NCBI RefSeq assembly: GCF_004303025.1
Contig: NZ_PJQW01000008.1
Coordinates: 108,648 to 172,647, forward strand
Source: Flavobacterium sp. J27
GTDB lineage: Bacteria > Bacteroidota > Bacteroidia > Flavobacteriales > Flavobacteriaceae
Length of the DNA: 64,000 bases
Direction: 5' to 3'
Shown here: one piece after another, positions 16,906 to 25,295 of the stretch
Layout: each line of letters opens with the position of its first letter
Position numbering within the stretch: position 1 is the stretch's first letter
Notes under the pieces: model-generated
Told to the model about the DNA's origin: nothing
The model's database searches: none
Seen by the model: only the letters and a program-made list of their open reading frames with translations
Program-made: the position numbers and the translations under genes

Positions 16906-17185
16906 TGAGGAGGTTTCTATAAAAGAGGTATTACAAAGTTTTGTAATCCAAAATAAATTAGAAACAGGAATGGATAAAGTGAAAATAAAAGAAGCTTGGG
17001 TGCAAATTATGGGTAATGGAGTGGCTAATTATACAGAAGCTATAGATTTGAAAAATAAAACATTATATGTGCGTCTTACATCAGCTGTTTTAAGAGAAGA
17101 ACTTTCTTATGGAAAAGAAAAGATTGTGAAAATGATTAATGAAGAAATGGGAAAAGAAATTATAACTAAAGTAGTGCTTTCTTAA
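16889..17185 (+). CDS. DUF721 / DciA-like protein
   Basis: The 98-residue protein matches DUF721: an N-terminal helix (IKEVLQSFVIQNKL), the AWVQIMGNGVANYTEAIDLKNKTLYVR core resembling the KH-like domain of DciA, and a C-terminal EELSYGKEKIVKMINEEMG helix. DciA loads the replicative helicase in many bacteria lacking DnaC. Whether this short version does so is inferred. It overlaps the upstream lipoprotein gene by 17 nt and ends at a strong terminator. Confidence 0.82.
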   Translation: MAKRFSEEVSIKEVLQSFVIQNKLETGMDKVKIKEAWVQIMGNGVANYTEAIDLKNKTLYVRLTSAVLREELSYGKEKIVKMINEEMGKEIITKVVLS

Positions 17186-17206
17186 ATTGTAAACTGAAAG
17201 GATAAC

Positions 17207-17239
17207 AAAAAGAGCGATTCAATTTGAATCGCTCTTTTT
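17207..17239. terminator. Bidirectional terminator, DUF721 / GAPDH
   Basis: A 16-bp perfect inverted repeat (17207-17222 with 17224-17239) flanked by A and T tracts lies between convergent genes, so it can terminate both. Confidence 0.9.
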
Positions 17240-17258
17240 ATTGAATTATAAGCAACTA

Positions 17259-18707
17259 TTAATAGTAAGTGTATCGTCTTACTTTAGAAATGTATTTTGC
17301 TAATCGAATTACTTGGTGACTATAACCATATTCATTGTCATACCAAACATACATTACAATATTTTTACCGTCTGCAGATACAATAGTAGCGTTACTATCA
17401 TATATAGATGGTGCAGAAGTGCCTACAATATCTGAGGATACTAATTCATTATTTAATGAATATTTAATTTGCTCTACTAGTTTTCCTTCTAAAGCATATT
17501 TCTTCATGATATTATTCAATTCGGCTACTGTGGTTTCTTTATTTACTTCTAAATTTAAAACTACTAAAGATCCATTTGGAACAGGTACACGAATGGCATT
17601 AGAAGTTAGTTTTCCAGCTAAACTTGGTAACGCTTTCGCAACTGCACTTCCTGCACCAGTTTCTGTAATTACCATATTTAAAGCAGCAGAACGTCCTCTA
17701 CGGTATTTTTTATGCATATTGTCAACCAAGTTTTGATCATTGGTATACGCATGAATCGTTTCAATATGACCTTTAACAACTCCTAATGTATCTTCTACTA
17801 CTTTTAAAATTGGGGTAATAGCATTAGTAGTACAAGAAGCAGCAGAATAAATAGTTACTTCATCAGGGTTAAAATCTTCATGATTTACACCATAAACAAT
17901 ATTTGGAACTCCTTTTCCAGGTGCTGTTAGTAATACTTTATCTACACCTTTTGAAGTTAAATGTCTCTTTAAAGCTTCTTCTGTAGTAAAGGCTCCTGTG
18001 TTGTCAATTACTAAAGCGTCTTCTATTCCATAAGTGGTATAATCAATTTCTTCTGGACTTGAAGCTGTAATAATATGAACTGTTGTTCCGTTTATAATTA
18101 AAGCATTGTTTTCAATATCTGCCTGAACTGATCCTTCAAAATCTCCATGTACAGAATCATAACGTAATAAGGATGCTCTTTTTTCTAATAAAACGGCATC
18201 TGTTTTATCTCTAGTCACAATTGCTCTTAAACGTAATTGTTGTCCTTTCCCTATTTTACTCATCATTTCACGAGCTAAAAGACGACCAATTCTTCCAAAA
18301 CCATATAAAACGACATCTTTTGGTTTAATTTCTTTGTAATCTCTAGCATTCTTCAATTTGTCAATTACAAAAGCTTTAGAATCATTATATTTATTGTCTT
18401 CTAAATGATATTCGTAAGTAAGTTTACCAATGTCAATTCTTGAAGGAGGTAAGTCTAAACTTTGAATAGCACTTGCAATTTCAACTGAATCAAAAATGTT
18501 GATTGGTTTTCCAACAAATTGTACTGCATATTCATGAAGGTTGATAATGTCGCTCACGCTTCGGTCTATCAGTTGGTTTCTGAAAAGAATCAATTCTATT
18601 GATTTATCATACCATAAATCACTAACGATTTTAATAAATTCGACGCACGCTTTTCTTCTATCGGCTTGAAATGTAAGCTCTTTTTCGTATAAAGTGTTGT
18701 TGTTCAT
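17259..18707 (-). CDS. gap: Glyceraldehyde-3-phosphate dehydrogenase, long form
   Basis: This is 482 aa against about 335 for usual GAPDH. The NAD-binding GFGRIGR is at 136-142, the catalytic cysteine C292 in ASCTTN, the histidine in IETIHAYT, and RRGRSAALN and LTSNAIRVPVPN are present. The extra length is an N-terminal helical extension of about 130 residues. This long type is common in Bacteroidota, often beside a conventional copy, and may serve gluconeogenesis or a different cofactor; that is inference. Monocistronic. Confidence 0.92.
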   Translation of the reverse strand: MNNNTLYEKELTFQADRRKACVEFIKIVSDLWYDKSIELILFRNQLIDRSVSDIINLHEYAVQFVGKPINIFDSVEIASAIQSLDLPPSRIDIGKLTYEYHLEDNKYNDSKAFVIDKLKNARDYKEIKPKDVVLYGFGRIGRLLAREMMSKIGKGQQLRLRAIVTRDKTDAVLLEKRASLLRYDSVHGDFEGSVQADIENNALIINGTTVHIITASSPEEIDYTTYGIEDALVIDNTGAFTTEEALKRHLTSKGVDKVLLTAPGKGVPNIVYGVNHEDFNPDEVTIYSAASCTTNAITPILKVVEDTLGVVKGHIETIHAYTNDQNLVDNMHKKYRRGRSAALNMVITETGAGSAVAKALPSLAGKLTSNAIRVPVPNGSLVVLNLEVNKETTVAELNNIMKKYALEGKLVEQIKYSLNNELVSSDIVGTSAPSIYDSNATIVSADGKNIVMYVWYDNEYGYSHQVIRLAKYISKVRRYTYY

Positions 18708-18744
18708 GAAGTAAAAAATAAAATGGTGTTGTGTAATTTTTTTG

Positions 18745-18752
18745 CAAAAGTA
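18745..18752 (-). promoter_or_regulatory. -7 promoter element for GAPDH
   Basis: The minus strand reads TACTTTTG, an exact TAnnTTTG match 37 nt before the ATG at 18707. Confidence 0.5.
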
Positions 18753-18809
18753 CTCATTTCAATCGTTTTCGTAAAATATTTTTTCAAATAAAAATCCGTA
18801 TAAAAATAT

Positions 18810-18839
18810 TTTGTCTCAATGTAAATTAAAGTATTTTTG
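18810..18839 (+). promoter_or_regulatory. Promoter of the PagL-like gene
   Basis: TTTG (18810-18813), an 18-nt spacer and TATTTTTG (18832-18839) match the -33/-7 consensus. The ATG at 18862 follows after 22 nt. Confidence 0.62.
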
Positions 18840-18861
18840 GAACAATTAATCTATACCCAAA

Positions 18862-19494
18862 ATGAAATTTAATTGTACTGCTATTTTTTTGTTCTTTTTT
18901 TTAATTTCTCATGCTCAAGAGCAAACAAAACCTAAAAAGTGGTTGCGAATTGGTTTTTTATATGGTTATTCTTCTCAAGATACCTTTGTAAAGCAAGATA
19001 GCGACTATTTTTATGAAAACAATTTTTATAAAATATCGAGTCATTTTAATTTGTCTAAAAATGAAAATCATACTTGGGAATTACTGGTAGAACCAAGTTA
19101 TTACAGATCTAAACATCAATTAGTAAATTATTGGTTCATTAGTCATACAGTTCCTAATGGCGATGAATTGCGAGCTAAATTTATGCCTCTTAAATCTATG
19201 AATGAATATGTTTTAAATTTAGGAGTTATTTATCGTTATTATTTTAATCCTAGAATGTCTGTTTATGGTTTGGCAAATGTAGGCCCTATGTATATCGATA
19301 CAGAAACGGAACGTTTGCAAAAAGGATTTGCTTTTAGTGATATTTTTGGTTTAGGCACTAATTATAAATTAGGTCGGATTTCTTTAGATGCGAAATGTTT
19401 GTTTAGACATGTGTCTAATGCAAATATTCAGAAGCCTAATTTTGGTTATAATGCGGTTGGTTTTGAATTGGGTACCTATTATGAATTTAATTAA
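18862..19494 (+). CDS. PagL-like lipid A deacylase / acyloxyacyl hydrolase family outer-membrane protein
   Basis: The 210-residue protein has a signal peptide ending SHAQ (about residue 19). Alternating hydrophobic strands then suggest an eight-strand barrel ending in a C-terminal aromatic strand (FELGTYYEFN). Near the end, H183-V-S185-N-A matches the HxSN catalytic motif of PagL, which removes an acyl chain from lipid A; E202 is a candidate third residue, though its spacing from the serine is longer than in Pseudomonas PagL. It may remodel lipid A. Own promoter and terminator. Confidence 0.75.
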   Translation: MKFNCTAIFLFFFLISHAQEQTKPKKWLRIGFLYGYSSQDTFVKQDSDYFYENNFYKISSHFNLSKNENHTWELLVEPSYYRSKHQLVNYWFISHTVPNGDELRAKFMPLKSMNEYVLNLGVIYRYYFNPRMSVYGLANVGPMYIDTETERLQKGFAFSDIFGLGTNYKLGRISLDAKCLFRHVSNANIQKPNFGYNAVGFELGTYYEFN

Positions 19495-19499
19495 AATAA

Positions 19500-19532
19500 A
19501 AACAGCATTCATTATCAAAACGAATGCTGTTT
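19500..19532. terminator. Bidirectional terminator, PagL-like / HtrA
   Basis: The inverted repeat AAACAGCATTC / GAATGCTGTTT (19500-19510 with 19522-19532) lies between convergent stop codons. Confidence 0.8.
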
Positions 19533-19555
19533 AATTATGAAAATTAAGATGAAAA

Positions 19556-20938
19556 TTAAAATATTACTTGTAACAGTTGACCGTCTTTTGTAATTAATTT
19601 ATATTGCGATCGTGGATTCTTTTTGCTTTTTAAATAAGATGTTATTTTTTCTGCATTATCAACTTTTCTTCCATCTACAGTTAATACAATGCTTCCTTCT
19701 AGAGCGTCTGAATATTCCATTATCTCAGGATTTTTTATGGTTTTAATACGTACACCATAATCAATATTGTTTTCTTTTTTCTCATTGATAGAAATATCTT
19801 CAAACTCTACACCATTTGCTTCTAAAATTAATAATTCTCTTTTTGTTAATTTAACAGGAATAATTTTTTCATCTCCTTCTCTTAAAACAGTAACATTAAC
19901 TATTTCTTCTGGACGTTTGGAATTAATGTAGGTAGTTAAATCATTGAACTTATTTATTTTTTTATGATCAATTTTTATAATGATATCTCCTTCTTTAATA
20001 CCTGCTTTTTCAGCACCCGACTTTTTGGTTACTCCTCCTACATAAAAACCTTCTGTTTGTTGAACACCTAACTCTTTTGAGAAAACGCTATTCAACTCTC
20101 TACCTTCAATTCCTAGTACACCTCTTTGAACATTTCCAAATTCCATTAAATCTTCAATTATTTTTCGGGTAATGTTTGAAGGTACTGCAAATGAATAGCC
20201 CGTATAACTTCCTGTAGGTGATGAAATCATTGTGTTAATTCCAACTAATTCTCCACGTGTGTTAACCAAAGCACCACCACTGTTTCCTGGATTTACCGCT
20301 GCATCTGTCTGAATAAAAGATTGTAATCCTTGGTTGCTTAAATCTCTTGCTTTAGCAGAAACAATGCCTGCTGTTACAGTAGAAGTTAAATTGTATGGAT
20401 TACCAACTGCTAAAACCCATTCTCCTACTTTAATATTTTCTGAATCTCCAAAAACAATATAAGGTAACTTTTCATCGGTATCAATTTTTATCAAAGCAAT
20501 ATCCATGTTTGAATCAGTACCAATTAACTTGGCAGGGTAACTTTTATTGTTATTTAAGGTAACCTCTAACTGACTAGCGTTGTCAATCACGTGATTATTG
20601 GTAACGATATAACCATCTTCTGAAATAATTACACCAGAACCCGTTCCAACTTGCATTTGTTGTTGTCCGCCACCTCTTCCGTAACCAAATATATACTCCA
20701 TTGGGTTACTATATACTCTTTGTAACGTCATGTTCTTAACGTGTACTACACTATGAACTGCTGTCTCGGCTGCAACAGTGAAATCAATGTTTTCAGGGCC
20801 TAAGGATACATTTTTTGCGTAGTTTGGAGCTACAGAAATTAAAGATGTATTTTTAGGTTCCAAAAATAATTTATAAGCACCTAAAGTTATGGCGCCACTT
20901 AGTAATGCTACTAAAAAAATACTTCCTAATCTTTTCAT
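19556..20938 (-). CDS. Do/HtrA family periplasmic serine protease
   Basis: The 460-residue protein has an N-terminal signal anchor (4-22). A trypsin-fold domain carries the full triad: H116 (NNHVID), D146 (NMDIALI) and S220 (NPGNSGGAL). Two PDZ domains follow at about 265-355 and 380-455. A glycine/glutamine-rich loop (GYGRGGGQQQMQ) lies before the protease core. It should degrade or chaperone misfolded envelope proteins, like DegP/DegQ. It is single-copy here and ends at the terminator shared with the PagL-like gene. Confidence 0.94.
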   Translation of the reverse strand: MKRLGSIFLVALLSGAITLGAYKLFLEPKNTSLISVAPNYAKNVSLGPENIDFTVAAETAVHSVVHVKNMTLQRVYSNPMEYIFGYGRGGGQQQMQVGTGSGVIISEDGYIVTNNHVIDNASQLEVTLNNNKSYPAKLIGTDSNMDIALIKIDTDEKLPYIVFGDSENIKVGEWVLAVGNPYNLTSTVTAGIVSAKARDLSNQGLQSFIQTDAAVNPGNSGGALVNTRGELVGINTMISSPTGSYTGYSFAVPSNITRKIIEDLMEFGNVQRGVLGIEGRELNSVFSKELGVQQTEGFYVGGVTKKSGAEKAGIKEGDIIIKIDHKKINKFNDLTTYINSKRPEEIVNVTVLREGDEKIIPVKLTKRELLILEANGVEFEDISINEKKENNIDYGVRIKTIKNPEIMEYSDALEGSIVLTVDGRKVDNAEKITSYLKSKKNPRSQYKLITKDGQLLQVIF

Positions 20939-21173
20939 ATAAATTCAATTTTTTAGAGTTATAAATATGATGCTTTTCTTAAATTTTTGATTCAAATAAT
21001 CTAAAAAGTAATTTTATAATAATTCAATCATTTGTTTTCATTGTAAAATTAAACACAAAAATTTAACAAAAAATCAGTTTAACGCTCACTTAACAATGTT
21101 TAACATCTTTTTAATAGAACTTAAAACAATAAGATCATCAAAGAAATAAACATTTTTTAGATACTAATATTTA

Positions 21174-21206
21174 TTTGTATTCGTTACTTCTTTGTTTTTA
21201 TCTTTG
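21174..21206 (+). promoter_or_regulatory. dapF promoter
   Basis: TATCTTTG (21199-21206) is an exact -7 match 19 nt before the ATG at 21226. The nearest TTTG (21174-21177) is 21 nt upstream of it, slightly long spacing. The 287-bp region back to the HtrA start is otherwise AT-rich with no gene seen. Confidence 0.5.
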
Positions 21207-21225
21207 TGTATTCTAAAAAAGAAAA

Positions 21226-22008
21226 ATGAAGCTTACATTTTATAAATATCAAGGAACAGGTAATGATTTTGTTATGATTGATAATCGTCATAATACTTTT
21301 CCCAAAAATGATACCAAACTTGTTGCATTTTTATGTGATAGAAGATTTGGAATAGGAGCAGATGGATTAATTTTACTCGAAAATCATGAACAATATGATT
21401 TTAAAATGGTGTACTATAATTCAGATGGAAATGAGAGTAGTATGTGTGGTAATGGAGGAAGATGCTTGGTCGCTTTTGCCAAACAATTAGAAATTGTTCA
21501 AAATGAAGCACAGTTTGAAGCCATAGATGGCTATCACTTTGCGACTATTTCAAAAGAAAATTTAATTTCTCTACAAATGAAAGATGTTACTAAAATTGAA
21601 GTATTTCCAAATCATACTTTCTTGAATACAGGTTCTCCACATCATGTTGAAATGGTTTCCGATTTAACTCATTTTGATGTTAAGACTGTTGGGAGTCAAA
21701 TTAGATATTCTGATTTATATGGAAAAGCTGGAAGTAATATCAACTTTGTAAAACAAATAGATAATGACAAATTTGCAGTACGAACCTATGAAAGAGGTGT
21801 TGAAGATGAAACATTATCTTGTGGAACGGGTGTTACCGCAGTAGCTATTGCGATGTATCATAATAAAGTAACACCATCAAATCATGTTAAATTGCAAGTA
21901 AAAGGAGGGAATTTAGAAGTGAATTTTGAAGAAGAAAATGGAAAGTTTAAACATGTTTTTTTAACTGGTCCAGCCAAATTTGTTTTTGAAGGAATCATTG
22001 AAATATAA
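21226..22008 (+). CDS. dapF: Diaminopimelate epimerase
   Basis: The 260-residue protein has both active-site cysteines: C74 in SSMCGNGGRC and C199 in LSCGTGVTA. The N-terminal YQGTGNDFV substrate loop is also present. It converts LL- to meso-diaminopimelate for lysine and peptidoglycan synthesis. It starts a tight rightward run whose later members (MltG, lysozyme-like protein) also concern the cell wall. Confidence 0.96.
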   Translation: MKLTFYKYQGTGNDFVMIDNRHNTFPKNDTKLVAFLCDRRFGIGADGLILLENHEQYDFKMVYYNSDGNESSMCGNGGRCLVAFAKQLEIVQNEAQFEAIDGYHFATISKENLISLQMKDVTKIEVFPNHTFLNTGSPHHVEMVSDLTHFDVKTVGSQIRYSDLYGKAGSNINFVKQIDNDKFAVRTYERGVEDETLSCGTGVTAVAIAMYHNKVTPSNHVKLQVKGGNLEVNFEEENGKFKHVFLTGPAKFVFEGIIEI

Positions 22009-22012
22009 TTTT

Positions 22013-22615
22013 ATGTTAACAATAATTAGATTAGTGTTTGTCATGTTACTTTTTGTTTCTTGCTCAAACAGAAAAAGTAATGAACATAACACACCAAAAG
22101 CACTTTCAAATGGAAATAATTTGTCTTATGATTCCTTTATAAGAAAGGGTAGAGGAGATGTTTTAGATGGCTTATATAAAGAGGCTTTAGAAAATAATTC
22201 GGAATTAAAACAACTTGATGCAGAAATTAACAAGCTAAGAAAGTTGGGTAATGATAGTTTAGATTTATACAAAAACTATGTTGCTAATAATGAAAGGTAT
22301 TGGAATAGTGTAGAACAAAAACTAAACAGCATTAAAGATTCTGTTTTTAGGTCTAAAATGCAACAAGATTTAGTAAAAATGCATGAGAAATTTACGACTA
22401 TAAATAAAGACAACATAAAAAATGATAGCTTGTTAAATATAAAGTCTGAGTTGATGAGAGATTATTATATTATGTTACAAATAAGAGTAACTTCAAAAAT
22501 TATGGAAAAGTATCAGGAAAATGGACTTCCGAAAACTGATAATTATAAAGATATTCTTAAAAAATATGACAGTGTTATTGATGCTACAAAATCATTTATA
22601 AAAAAAACAAATTGA
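22013..22615 (+). CDS. Hypothetical coiled-coil lipoprotein
   Basis: I choose ATG 22013 (200 aa), 4 nt after dapF, because MLTIIRLVFVMLLFVSC is a clean lipoprotein signal with C17. A longer frame would overlap dapF. The mature part is lysine/glutamate/asparagine-rich and strongly helical (ELKQLDAEINKLRKLG), predicting coiled coil, with no recognised domain. Its stop overlaps the TTG start of the next gene by 4 nt. Confidence 0.75.
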   Translation: MLTIIRLVFVMLLFVSCSNRKSNEHNTPKALSNGNNLSYDSFIRKGRGDVLDGLYKEALENNSELKQLDAEINKLRKLGNDSLDLYKNYVANNERYWNSVEQKLNSIKDSVFRSKMQQDLVKMHEKFTTINKDNIKNDSLLNIKSELMRDYYIMLQIRVTSKIMEKYQENGLPKTDNYKDILKKYDSVIDATKSFIKKTN

Positions 22616-23148
22616 TTACATTAAAAGGACAACATATCTATTTAAGAGCTTTAGAGCCTGAAGATTTGGAATTTGTATATACTATTGAAAATGATGAAAG
22701 GATATGGGAAATTAGTAATACAATTACCCCTTACAGTAAGTTTTTAATTCGTCAGTATCTAGAAAATGCACACCAAGATATTTATGAAGCCAAACAACTC
22801 CGATTAGCGATTTGTCTCTTAAGTTCTGATGTAGCTGTAGGTTTAATTGATTTGTTTGATTTTGATCCCAAAAATAGTAGAGCGGGAATCGGTATTTTAA
22901 TTCAAAAAGAAGAATATCGAGAAAAAGGTATTGGTACAGAAGCCTTAGAATTAGTAATAAATTATGCTTTTAAGCAATTACAATTACATCAGTTATATGC
23001 AAATATAGGTGTTGAAAATAAAGTTAGTTTGCAACTTTTTTCTAAATTTGGGTTCCAAGAAATTGGAGTTAAAAAAGATTGGAACAAAGTCAACGGAGTG
23101 TATAAAGACGAATATTTGGTACAGTTAATTAATCCTAAACATAAATAA
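22612..23148 (+). CDS. GNAT family N-acetyltransferase
   Basis: The 178-residue protein starts at a TTG inside TTGA, overlapping the previous stop codon. The N-terminus LKGQHIYLRALEPEDLEFVY and acetyl-CoA loop QKEEYREKGIGTEALELV, then NKVSLQLFSKFGFQEIG, are typical of RimJ/RimL- or SpeG-like acetyltransferases. The substrate may be a polyamine or a protein N-terminus; sequence alone does not decide. Confidence 0.86.
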   Translation: MITLKGQHIYLRALEPEDLEFVYTIENDERIWEISNTITPYSKFLIRQYLENAHQDIYEAKQLRLAICLLSSDVAVGLIDLFDFDPKNSRAGIGILIQKEEYREKGIGTEALELVINYAFKQLQLHQLYANIGVENKVSLQLFSKFGFQEIGVKKDWNKVNGVYKDEYLVQLINPKHK

Positions 23149-23149
23149 A

Positions 23150-24190
23150 TTGAAATTAAAAAGAATCCTAGCTTTTATAGCGGTAGCAGGAATTTTTGTA
23201 GCAGGAATTGTAGGTTACGTAGTGTATAAAAAAGCCTTTGTTTCTAATACAAAATTTTCTCAAAACGAAGTATTTGTAAATATTCCTACAAATGCTACTT
23301 TCAATGAAGTAAAAGAAATTTTAAACCCATATCTTACAAATATTGATAATTTTGATTTCATGGCTTCAAGCCGAAAATATCCTCAAAATATAAAAGCAGG
23401 TCGCTTTTTAATTAAAAAAGGGATGAGTAATTTTGATATCGTACGTGCCTTACGTAATAATATTCCTATACGAATTGCTTTTAATAATCAGGAAAGTATC
23501 GGAAATTTAGCAGGAAGATTAGCATCTCAAACCGAACCAGACAGTTTAGCCTTTGTAAAAGCATTTACAGACCCACAATTTTTAACCGAAAATGAATTTA
23601 CTAAAGAAACTGTTTTAGCTCTTTTTATTCCAGATACTTATGAGTTTTACTGGAATACATCAGCAACTAAAATAGCAGATAAAATGGCTAAAAATTACCG
23701 TCGCTTTTGGAATAACGAAAGAAAAATGAAAGCGATGAACAAGAAGTTAACACCACTCGAAGTGTCTACTTTAGCCTCAATTGTTCAAAAAGAAACGGTA
23801 AAAATAGATGAAAGGCCTAGAGTTGCAGGAGTTTATTTAAATAGATTAGCAACTGGAATGCCATTGCAAGCAGATCCAACCATTATTTACGCTTTAAAAA
23901 AGCAATCGGGAGATTTCAATCAAGTCATTAAAAGAGTTTTATATGATGATTTAAAAATCGATTCACCCTATAATACTTATATTAATTCGGGGTTGCCACC
24001 AGCGCCTATTACAATGCCAGATATTTCTGCCATAGATGCAGTCTTAAATGCAGAAAAACACGACTACTATTATTTTTGTGCTAGTCCGTCTAAACCAGGA
24101 TATCATGCTTTTGCAGCTAATTTTACTCAACATCAAATTAACGCAAGAGAATACAGTCAATGGGTGAATAAGTTAGGAATTAATCGATAG
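23150..24190 (+). CDS. mltG: Endolytic murein transglycosylase MltG
   Basis: The 346-residue protein has one N-terminal membrane segment (6-26), a LysM-like region, and the YceG catalytic domain with E215 in ASIVQKETVKIDE. LNRLATGMPLQADPTIIYA and SPYNTYINSGLPPAPI are strong family motifs. It cleaves nascent glycan strands to set their length. The start is TTG at 23150, 1 nt after the preceding stop. Confidence 0.93.
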   Translation: MKLKRILAFIAVAGIFVAGIVGYVVYKKAFVSNTKFSQNEVFVNIPTNATFNEVKEILNPYLTNIDNFDFMASSRKYPQNIKAGRFLIKKGMSNFDIVRALRNNIPIRIAFNNQESIGNLAGRLASQTEPDSLAFVKAFTDPQFLTENEFTKETVLALFIPDTYEFYWNTSATKIADKMAKNYRRFWNNERKMKAMNKKLTPLEVSTLASIVQKETVKIDERPRVAGVYLNRLATGMPLQADPTIIYALKKQSGDFNQVIKRVLYDDLKIDSPYNTYINSGLPPAPITMPDISAIDAVLNAEKHDYYYFCASPSKPGYHAFAANFTQHQINAREYSQWVNKLGINR

Positions 24191-24301
24191 TTTTTGGAGC
24201 GAAGCGATAGTACATACTGGTCGTCCATTTACCTGCTTTTTGTTGCAATCTTTTCTTGTTTCAAGGCAAACAAGAAAAGGATTTTCACTACAATCAGGGC
24301 T
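24190..24301 (+). repeat. Flavobacterial REP-like intergenic element
   Basis: The stretch runs from GGAGCGAAGCGA to CACTACAATCAGGGCT and has a composition unlike neighbouring coding DNA. It contains a perfect 12-bp stem (24250-24261 with 24268-24279) around a 6-nt loop. The GAGCGAAGCGA start and the TACAATCAGGGCT end resemble short dispersed elements I recall from Flavobacterium genomes. There is only one copy in this window, so repetitiveness is inferred. Confidence 0.55.
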
Positions 24302-25198
24302 ATTAGGCTTTTCCTTTTTTTGTTGGGAGGTTGTTCTGTTTTTTCTCAATCTTCACTCAATCAGTTTTTAAAGCCTTCCGATACCTTACATAAAAAAAGA
24401 AGGACAACTGTTTTTGCAAGCGAAGTTGGAGTTTTAGGAGGAACATTAATTGGTTTGAATCAACTTTGGTATAAAGATTATCCAAAGAGTCATTTTCATT
24501 TTATTAATGATAATGAAGAATGGTTACAAATGGACAAAGTAGGCCATATGTATTCGTCATATCATTTAGGAAGAATAGGAGCGGAAGCATTAGCTTGGAG
24601 TGGTGCTTCAGAAAAACAGCAAATACTTTATGGAGCTACCTTAGGATTAGGGTTTTTAACAGTCGTAGAGATGTTTGATGGTTTTTCTCAGGAATGGGGA
24701 GCCTCTTCTGGAGATATGTTAGCTAATTTCTCAGGAACTGCCTTATATGTTTCTCAACAATTGTTATGGAAAGAACAACGAATTACTCCGAAATTTTCTT
24801 TTCATCGAACACATTATGCCAGTTTACGACCTAAAACGTTAGGAGATGGCTTGCAAGAAGAAATTTTAAAAGATTACAACGGACAAACGTATTGGTTGTC
24901 TTTCAATATAAACTCTTTTGTGAAAACAAAATGTATTCCTAATTGGTTAAATGTAGCCATAGGATATGGAGGAGAAGGGATGTTGTATGGAACAAATCTA
25001 GAAGCAATAAAGAACAACTATACTCAAATTACATCACGTCAATTGTATCTAAGTTTAGATGTAAATCTGACGAAAATTGAAACAAAATCTCCTTTTTTTA
25101 AAACTATTTTCTCTGTTTTTAATACGATAAAAATTCCCGCACCAACACTTCAAATTGTTGGTTTTGACGGATTTAAGACGCACTTAGTCTATTTTTAG
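24194..25198 (+). CDS. DUF2279 family outer-membrane-associated protein
   Basis: The longest frame begins at TTG 24194 (334 aa), but its first 36 codons translate the repeat element. The expected mature family N-terminus follows a signal-like RLFLFLLGGCSVFSQ stretch whose first codon position (24302) is ATT instead of ATG. Real initiation may therefore be ATT 24302, TTG 24320 or the repeat's TTG. The body has the DUF2279 motifs NEEWLQMDKVGHMYSSYHLG and WGASSGDMLANFSG and ends in strand-like segments (VDVNLTKIE). Function unknown; an envelope location is likely. Confidence 0.82.
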   Translation: MERSDSTYWSSIYLLFVAIFSCFKANKKRIFTTIRAIRLFLFLLGGCSVFSQSSLNQFLKPSDTLHKKRRTTVFASEVGVLGGTLIGLNQLWYKDYPKSHFHFINDNEEWLQMDKVGHMYSSYHLGRIGAEALAWSGASEKQQILYGATLGLGFLTVVEMFDGFSQEWGASSGDMLANFSGTALYVSQQLLWKEQRITPKFSFHRTHYASLRPKTLGDGLQEEILKDYNGQTYWLSFNINSFVKTKCIPNWLNVAIGYGGEGMLYGTNLEAIKNNYTQITSRQLYLSLDVNLTKIETKSPFFKTIFSVFNTIKIPAPTLQIVGFDGFKTHLVYF

Positions 25199-25240
25199 AA
25201 AACTTTAACAAGCTCATAATCAATATTCTAAAAAATGTCG

Positions 25241-25248
25241 TATCTTTG
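25241..25248 (+). promoter_or_regulatory. -7 promoter element for the lysozyme-like gene
   Basis: TATCTTTG matches TAnnTTTG exactly, 47 nt before the ATG at 25296. The leader between them has an imperfect inverted repeat (AAATTTCAG ... CTGAGAAATTT). Confidence 0.5.
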
Positions 25249-25295
25249 CCCCCGGAAATTTCAGAGCGGTGACAGAGCCTGAGAAATTTAAATTT

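Noticed and set aside
25249..25295. Riboswitch-like leader before the lysozyme-like gene
   Set aside because: An imperfect inverted repeat is present, but no known riboswitch core or expression platform can be recognised.
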